Positions 58,679-64,000 of a stretch of 64,000 nucleotides of DNA are shown piece after piece. This stretch comes from Lasiosphaeria ovina (Eukaryota > Ascomycota > Sordariomycetes > Sordariales > Lasiosphaeriaceae). The number at the start of each line of letters is the position of its first letter. Position 1 is the stretch's first letter. The position numbers and the translations under genes are program-made. The stretch covers positions 940,001 through 1,004,000 of the forward strand of contig JAULSN010000004.1 of NCBI GenBank assembly GCA_033439765.1. Reading direction: 5' to 3'. The notes under the pieces are model-generated. The model did no database searches, was not told the DNA's origin, and saw nothing but the letters and a program-made list of their open reading frames with translations.

Positions 58679-59830
58679 CTACGCCGTCATGTCGACCACC
58701 AGCTTCCCGCCGGCGCCCTTGTGGTACTCCTCCACGAGCTCGTTCAGCCGGTCGAGCGGAAACAGCTTGAAGGAGGCACGGACCCCGTGCACGGCGGCAA
58801 ACAGCACCATCTCGCGCAGCACCCTGTTGCTCCCGACCAGGCTCCCGACGACCGAGATGTCGCGGAACACGACGTCGCGCGAGGCCAGCCGGAACCCGTC
58901 GCGCGGGAACGACACCACGACGCACCGCCCGTGGTTGCGCAGCAGTGCCACGCCGTAGTCAAACGCTCGCTGGCTCTCGGGCAGAATCACCACTGCGTCG
59001 ACGCCCATGTCTGCCCGGTCCCGCCGCCCGTCTTCTTGCCCCAGTTTCGTAACCACGTCTTCTGCCTCCTCGACCCGCGCATCGACAACCCGCACCACCC
59101 CCCCGACCCCGCGCACCGCCACCACGCGCCGCGCTAGATCCAGCGGCGCATCCGCATTGTCGACGCCGACCACGCGCAGCCCCATGGCGGCAGCAAACTG
59201 TAACCCCAAATGCCCCAGCCCGCCGCCGCAACCCACAATCCCTACCCGCCCTCCGGCCGCGACGCCGCACCGCTTGAGTGCCGCGTAGATGGTCACGCCG
59301 GCGCACATCAGCGTGGCCGCCTCGGGCGCGCTCATGCTGGGCGGCACGGGCGCCACCTGCCGCGCGTCAACGGCCGCGTACTCCTGGAACCCGCCGGGCG
59401 CGGAAATACCCAGGTTCGCGGCATCGCCCGCGCAGTACACCGAGTAGCCGGGCGGGTCCGAATCATGACTATCAGTGCCCGGGGCGGCGCGGCACTCGAA
59501 ACAGGTCCCGCAGGCGTGGAACGAGCGGCCGGGCACGCCGACGCGGTCGCCGGGCTGGAAGCTGTGCGGGAGGGTGGCAGAGTGCGACGTGGCGACGACG
59601 GTGCCGGCGAACTCGTGGCAGCCGACGTGCGGGAACGCCGGCGGGTTGGGCGCCATGCCGCCGGCCGCCAGCACCGCGTCCGTGTGGCAGTACGACGCTG
59701 CGTCGACCTTGATCAGCATGTCGTGCGGCGACGTGAGCACGGGGAGCGGCACCGTGCGCAGTGTGTATGGCGTGTTGAAGGCTTCGAGGAACTGCGCCCG
59801 CATGCTGCTGGGCAGGGCGTGGACGGCCAT
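58679..59830 (-). CDS. Zinc-dependent alcohol dehydrogenase (MDR family)
   Basis: One exon, 383 residues. The catalytic zinc site is ASYCHTDAVLAAGG with the GCHEFAGTVV block. A structural-zinc-like loop HACGTCFECR is partly kept: it has several Cys but fewer than the usual four in a row. VGIVGCGGGLGHLGLQFA is the NAD(P)-binding GxGxxG. Overall it resembles fungal ADH1/ADH-like enzymes that interconvert alcohols and aldehydes in the cytosol. It is divergent from the second lactonase-like gene (350-base spacer), which suggests shared control. The loop before the second Cys-rich part is extended (APGTDSHDSDPPG). Confidence 0.9.
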   Translation of the reverse strand: MAVHALPSSMRAQFLEAFNTPYTLRTVPLPVLTSPHDMLIKVDAASYCHTDAVLAAGGMAPNPPAFPHVGCHEFAGTVVATSHSATLPHSFQPGDRVGVPGRSFHACGTCFECRAAPGTDSHDSDPPGYSVYCAGDAANLGISAPGGFQEYAAVDARQVAPVPPSMSAPEAATLMCAGVTIYAALKRCGVAAGGRVGIVGCGGGLGHLGLQFAAAMGLRVVGVDNADAPLDLARRVVAVRGVGGVVRVVDARVEEAEDVVTKLGQEDGRRDRADMGVDAVVILPESQRAFDYGVALLRNHGRCVVVSFPRDGFRLASRDVVFRDISVVGSLVGSNRVLREMVLFAAVHGVRASFKLFPLDRLNELVEEYHKGAGGKLVVDMTA

Positions 59831-60180
59831 GGCTTTGGTTTTTCTACAGAGGGAGACTGGCTCTGTTTCTACTTCGGTATCTCTGTTGTTGCTGATATTT
59901 TCCGTTGGTAGTAGGTATCACAGCATGTCTTGTCCACTTGCTTCCGAGCACCACGATCGCGATAGACTCTCGGACAGAGGTTGCTGGAACACAGCCGAGC
60001 GGGGTTGAGTGCATGCCGTCGACTCGGCAGCTCTGGTGCCCTTCCCCGCAGAGTCAAAGACATCTCTGCAGGCAACACCTGCTTGGGGTAGCTCGGTATA
60101 CCTGAACCTGGTGGTACAGGAGCAGCGCAACTCACCCCCAACTTTCAAGCAGTGACAAGACTAATTTACAAACACCCACC
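59831..60180. promoter_or_regulatory. Shared divergent promoter of ADH and MBL paralogue 2
   Basis: This 350-base spacer lies between two divergent start codons. It includes CCTTCCCCGCAG at 60040-60051, a relative of the CTTCCCCAAC motif, but not an exact copy. Confidence 0.5.
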
Positions 60181-61239
60181 ATGGCAGCCGTCGTGACCGT
60201 GTCGGCGCTCGACGCCGGCCACCTCACGCTGCCCGAGCGCCTGTTCGTAACCGACGCGGACCCCGATCTCCGCGCCACAGTCCCGTCGCTGTCCTTCCTG
60301 ATCCGGCACACCGCACCATCGGGCGCTACCACAACAGTCCTCTTCGATCTAGGCATCAAACGCAATATAGACGGCTACACGCCCGCGCAGCGCGCCCACA
60401 TCGCCCAGCGGCAGCCCGTCGTCGTGTCCCCGGACTGCGCCGACAGCCTGCGTCGCGGTCACTCCCCTACACTCATAGCCACCGACGGCGAGCATCAGCA
60501 GCAGCAGCTGCTGCTCGACCCCGCCGCCGACATTGACGTCGTCATCTTATCGCACGTGCACTGGGACCACGTCGGGACGCCCTCCGACTTCGGGAGCGCC
60601 GTCTTCGCCGTCGGCGCCGGCACGCTCGATCTGCTCCGCCAAGGCGCTGGGCCGCTGTACCCAGCCGCGCTGTTCAACGCCGACGAGCTGCCGGCCGCGC
60701 GCACGCTCGAGTTCCCGCCGGCGCCCGCATCACCTTACGACGCGCGCACCTCAGAGCACGCACCCGCGCCCACGCCCAACACCCCCAGCACCGCGGCGCT
60801 TCTCCCAAGCACGATCCGCTACCCCTGGCGCTGGGGACCGCTGCCCACCGACAGCAGCGACCCGGCTTTCCCCGCGACGCTGGACCTGTTCGGCGATGGC
60901 AGCGTGCGCGTCGTCGACAGCCCAGGCCATTTATTCGGGCACGTCAACGTGCTGCTGCGCACGGCGCCGCGCAGGTACGTGTACCTGGGCGGCGACTGCT
61001 GCCACGACCCGCGCATCCTGCGCGGCGAGAAGGGCATCGCGCTGTACGATGACGGGTGCGGTGGGCTGCGCAGCGTGCATGTTGACACGGGCGCTGCGCG
61101 GCGCACGCTCGAGCGCATTGCGAGGTTTGTGGATGGGGATGGGACTGGGCATGGGGATATCGAGGTTGAGGTGGTTGTTGCGCATGACGCTGTTTGGAGG
61201 GAGCGGAATCGGCATCGCTTTTGGCCGGGGACGCTGTGA
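60181..61239 (+). CDS. Lactonase-like metallo-beta-lactamase-fold hydrolase, paralogue 2
   Basis: One exon, 352 residues, no intron. The zinc motif ILSHVHWDHVGTPSDF (HxHxDH) is followed by VDSPGHLFGHVNVLL, LGGDCCHDPRILRGEKGI and VVVAHDAVW, the same ligand order as paralogue 1. A Gln-rich run before the motif (EHQQQQLLLDP) and a Pro/Ala/Thr-rich insert (about 185-215) are extra. It should be a cytosolic hydrolase of lactone or ester bonds. It is divergent from the ADH gene and upstream of the second HIBADH-like gene on the same strand. Confidence 0.88.
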   Translation: MAAVVTVSALDAGHLTLPERLFVTDADPDLRATVPSLSFLIRHTAPSGATTTVLFDLGIKRNIDGYTPAQRAHIAQRQPVVVSPDCADSLRRGHSPTLIATDGEHQQQQLLLDPAADIDVVILSHVHWDHVGTPSDFGSAVFAVGAGTLDLLRQGAGPLYPAALFNADELPAARTLEFPPAPASPYDARTSEHAPAPTPNTPSTAALLPSTIRYPWRWGPLPTDSSDPAFPATLDLFGDGSVRVVDSPGHLFGHVNVLLRTAPRRYVYLGGDCCHDPRILRGEKGIALYDDGCGGLRSVHVDTGAARRTLERIARFVDGDGTGHGDIEVEVVVAHDAVWRERNRHRFWPGTL

Positions 61240-61963
61240 TTGTGCTTGTTGATAGTTTCTTATTTATCTGTGATAGATGTTTTGCTGGGTACCTTGCTCT
61301 GGACTATGGTCTACGCCCCTGGAGAACGGTCTTCCGTAAACCACAATGGGTCTAGCTTGTGCCCGATGGGTTGGGCTATGTTGTTTTGTGGCTTAACATG
61401 GCTTCGTAGGCTGCTTAGTCTAGTTCTACGGTGGAAGTGCGCTCTACATGCGGGTAAACCAAAAAATCACATTCATCTCGATTAACTACGCTACTGCGTA
61501 ATCACCACCAGATGTTCCCAAGTCTAGAACTAGGTACCTAGGTTGGTTCAAGCGGTTGGTGTGAGGAATAGCAAGTAATAACACCAACCTGCCTTCTCTT
61601 TTGCCTCCGGCGGCCCTCCGGGGGCGCCTGCGGCGAGCTACTCGATGCGCTCGGAGGACTGTTAATGGGAGTGGGCGGACAGACAACCGTCACAAGCGGG
61701 GTCGTCTCCCCCCAGCTGGCGTTGGAGACAACATGCCGATGTTGCGACCTTCCCCAACAGTCCGACCCAAAGGCCGCACGCCGCTGCGGGGAAGTGAAGC
61801 TGCAGACTCAAGCACACATGACGACGTGCAGCCCATTCCCGCTTGTCCTGCTTCTTAGTCTCTGTGTAATAGTCTGGCAGCCGAGTTGAAGTTGTCTGAC
61901 AGTCTTGATCGCTTCCTGCCAAGTTGCAACCAGCCGCCGCGAACACAAAAGTAGGAAAGAAAC
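61240..61963. promoter_or_regulatory. Upstream region of HIBADH paralogue 2 with element copy C
   Basis: No gene is seen. Dispersed element copy C lies at 61596-61655 on the minus strand. CTTCCCCAAC occurs at 61749-61758, about 205 bases before the start codon. Confidence 0.55.
61596..61655 (-). repeat. Dispersed GC-rich short element, copy C
   Basis: On the minus strand: CGAGCGCATCGAGTAGCTCG, then CCGCAGGCGCCCCCGGAGGG, then CCGCCGGAGGCAAAAG. It is closest to copy A at its right end and to B and D in the middle. Confidence 0.75.
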
Positions 61964-63110
61964 ATGGCGCCCTCGCCGGCAGACACGATTGCCTTCATTG
62001 GTACGGCCCCTCCGTAACTGATACGAAGCAGCACTGACACAGCCAGGCCTCGGAGTCATGGGCTACCCTATGGCCAAGAACCTGCGCGCCGGGCTGGGCC
62101 CTGACAAGACGTTGCTTGTGTGCGACGTCAACGCCGACGCCCTTGCACGGTTTCAGTCCGAGACGGCTGGCCAGGGCCCGGTGCACGTCGTGCAAAACGG
62201 CTTCGAGGCCGCCCAGGCAGCGGTGTGTCATTACCTCCTAAACCATATCTAAGCGCAGAACTAACCTGATGATCCCTGGCGTGAAATCCACCAGAACACC
62301 GTCATCACCATGCTCCCCGGCTCCGACGCCGTCAAGGCCGTCTACCTGGACGCGCAAACCGGCATCTTAGCCGGCGCCGTCGCCGCCGCCGCCGCCACTG
62401 CCACGGCGTCACCCCCAAGCCCCAAGCTGATCATGGAATGCGGCACTATCGAGAACGACACGATCCTAGCCGTCGCCAGCGCCACAGCTACAACCAGCAC
62501 GACGCAGCTGAAAAATACGCTCACGTTCGTCGACGCGCCCGTGTCAGGCGGGCCGATGGGCGCGCAGGCCGGCACGCTGACGTTCATGGTCGGGTGCGCA
62601 CCGTCTGTCTCAGCACAAATCTTCCCCATCGCAAAAGCGTACCTCACGCACATGGGGCTGGCGGACGGCATCTTCCTGTGCGGGGCGGTGGGGGCGGGCA
62701 CGGCGTTCAAGATCATTAATAACTACCTCAGCGCGATCACGTCGCTGGCGGCGTCGGAGGCGCTCAACATTGGCGTCAAGGCGGGGCTCGACCCGGCGCT
62801 GCTGACCGACGTCATCAACGCCAGCGGCGGCCAGTGCTGGGTCACCAGCAAGAGCAACCCCGTGCCGGGCGTGCAGGCCAACGTGCCCAGCAGCCGGGGT
62901 TACGAGGGCGGGTTCCGCATTGAGCTGTGTGCCAAGGTGCTGGGCATGGGCAGCCGGCTTGCGAGGGATGTTGGCGCGCGCACGGTGCTGGATCAGCCGA
63001 CGTTGGGTGCGTTTAAGGAGGCGATGGCGGACGAGCGGTACCGTGGCAAGGATGCGCGGGTCGTGTACAAGTGGCTGAATGAGAGCGAGGGGGGCAAGGC
63101 TGAGAAGTAA
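61964..63110 (+). CDS. 3-hydroxyisobutyrate-dehydrogenase-family protein, paralogue 2
   Basis: Three exons, 61964-62000, 62047-62222 and 62295-63110, give about 342 residues. The first intron splits the dinucleotide motif (AFIG joins LGVMGYPMAKNL). NTVITMLPGSDAVKAVYL, LIMECGTIEN and DAPVSGGPMGAQAGTLTFM follow, then the catalytic-lysine helix GTAFKIINNYLSAI and GYEGGFRIELCAKVLGM. An Ala/Thr-rich insert (about 93-113) is absent from paralogue 1. It probably oxidises a small 3-hydroxy acid. CTTCCCCAAC lies upstream, tying it to the CMD-like genes. Confidence 0.88.
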
Positions 63111-63839
63111 GGGGGTAGAGTTGTTCTGTGTAATTAGTCGTGGGTTTTTAGGCACTAGAACTAATCGAATCTGTTGCCGAGCCCACCCTTCGAGCGCAGC
63201 GAGCAGCCCGCCGCAGGGGCCCCCGGAGGACTGCCGGAGGCAGAATGGAGGGAAGAATACAAAATAAGGAGGGGTGTGTGAAAAACAGCTGCATGGCTGA
63301 CAGATGATGATGATTGTGTCTGTGGTAGTAGTGTAGGTTGTTTGCCCTGCTTGGTGGGCTTGTTACGGACTAGATTCGTCAGAAAAGGGTGCGTCTAGCA
63401 AGGTACCCCAGTACACTCCTATCCAGGAATGTTTGTTGGCGTGGTACTTGGCACGTGCTTGGGTAGAATAAACGCTATATAGGTACGATAGGAAACAAAC
63501 CGGCTAGTAAAAGCCTTTAAAGAGGAGAGATACGCCTCTAGGATTCTAAAATAGAGGTTCTGATAGCTTTTACCTCCCTCGGCGAAAAACCTTTCGAGCA
63601 AGTCGTAAGGTGTTGAGGCCTTTTAAATCTTGGAAATTCCTCCGCTAAAAAACATTTAGGGAGTCAGCACTCGATCTAAGCCCTGCAGAAGTTCACTTGA
63701 GATTGAGGCGGGGATACAGGTTGCGATTTTCACTATTGCTGTGGCTATCACCGTGCTCTTGTCGACATTCAGCGCTTGACAGCGGAGCGAATAGCGGAAG
63801 CGGGGGCCAGTACCAATGCCGAAAGGGCTAGACGCATAA
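63111..63839. other. Convergent 3' flanks with element copy D
   Basis: No gene is seen. Dispersed element copy D lies at 63188-63248. Confidence 0.55.
63188..63248 (+). repeat. Dispersed GC-rich short element, copy D
   Basis: TTCGAGCGCAGCGAGCAGCC, then CGCCGCAGGGGCCCCCGGAG and ACTGCCGGAGGCAGAATGG. Confidence 0.75.
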
Positions 63840-64000
63840 TTAACCGCGGAACAGGAAGTGTGGGATCTTCGGTGCGAAGTCCTCCTGCGGCGTGCTGAAT
63901 CCCCTGGTAACAGGCATGAACCCGTAGTTCTCTCTGCGGTGGAGCGCATCTCCAATGTCCGGCGACGCGTAGTATCGGCCCAGTGTGAGGCCAACGACAA
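63840..64000 (-). CDS. Partial unknown gene, C-terminal 53 codons
   Basis: From the right edge an open frame on the minus strand reads LTLGRYYASPDIGDALHRRE, then NYGFMPVTRGFSTPQED and ends HFLFRG with TAA at 63840-63842. The residue pattern looks like real coding sequence rather than shadow. I do not recognise the family, and the gene continues beyond the window. Confidence 0.45.
   Translation of the reverse strand, partial: VVGLTLGRYYASPDIGDALHRRENYGFMPVTRGFSTPQEDFAPKIPHFLFRG

Overview
The window reads as nuclear DNA of a filamentous ascomycete (Pezizomycotina, probably a Sordariomycete; the class is inference). Genes are GC-rich and carry short spliceosomal introns of mostly 50-75 bases with GT...AG borders. 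The products are typical of these fungi: Zn2Cys6 and C2H2 regulators, a DUF1996 secreted protein, a GPI-anchored aspartyl protease, a PDR-type ABC transporter, an RTA1-like protein and WSC domains. Spacers are long and AT-richer. Exon coordinates below were worked out by hand from splice signals, frame and family conservation.

Left part (1-6.1 kb): three genes form an arsenic-type group. They are the 3' part of an arsH gene, an MFS monocarboxylate-porter-like gene facing it, and a small rhodanese/Cdc25-like arsenate reductase gene divergent from the MFS gene. A decayed RTA1-like gene and a small GPI-anchored protein gene follow. 6.1-24 kb: mostly empty spacer with islands, namely a GH63-like glycoside hydrolase, an eight-exon DUF1996 protein, a DUF7726-type putative regulator, a broken LPMO-like/WSC gene, an NmrA-like oxidoreductase and a GNAT acetyltransferase.

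25-46 kb: a GPI-anchored aspartyl protease, then a PDR ABC transporter gene with nonsense codons. One patch of these looks like RIP (C-to-T at CpA). Next come a Zn2Cys6 regulator, a frameshifted gene resembling STAND/NLR-type N-terminal domains, and two divergent paralogous genes of unknown function (42.0-42.8 and 45.3-46.0 kb) sharing a conserved His/Cys layout.

47-63 kb: a secreted M28 aminopeptidase, then the most coherent block of the window. It has two 3-hydroxyisobutyrate-dehydrogenase-like genes, two lactonase-like metallo-beta-lactamase genes, two carboxymuconolactone-decarboxylase-like genes, one zinc alcohol dehydrogenase and one large C2H2/fungal-trans regulator. The two MBL/HIBADH paralogue pairs lie at the outer ends. 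Three of the promoters share the 10-mer CTTCCCCAAC. I infer an uncharacterised lactone or aromatic-acid breakdown cluster with its own regulator.

A GC-rich short dispersed element occurs five times between genes. No rRNA, tRNA, CRISPR array or complete transposon was recognised.
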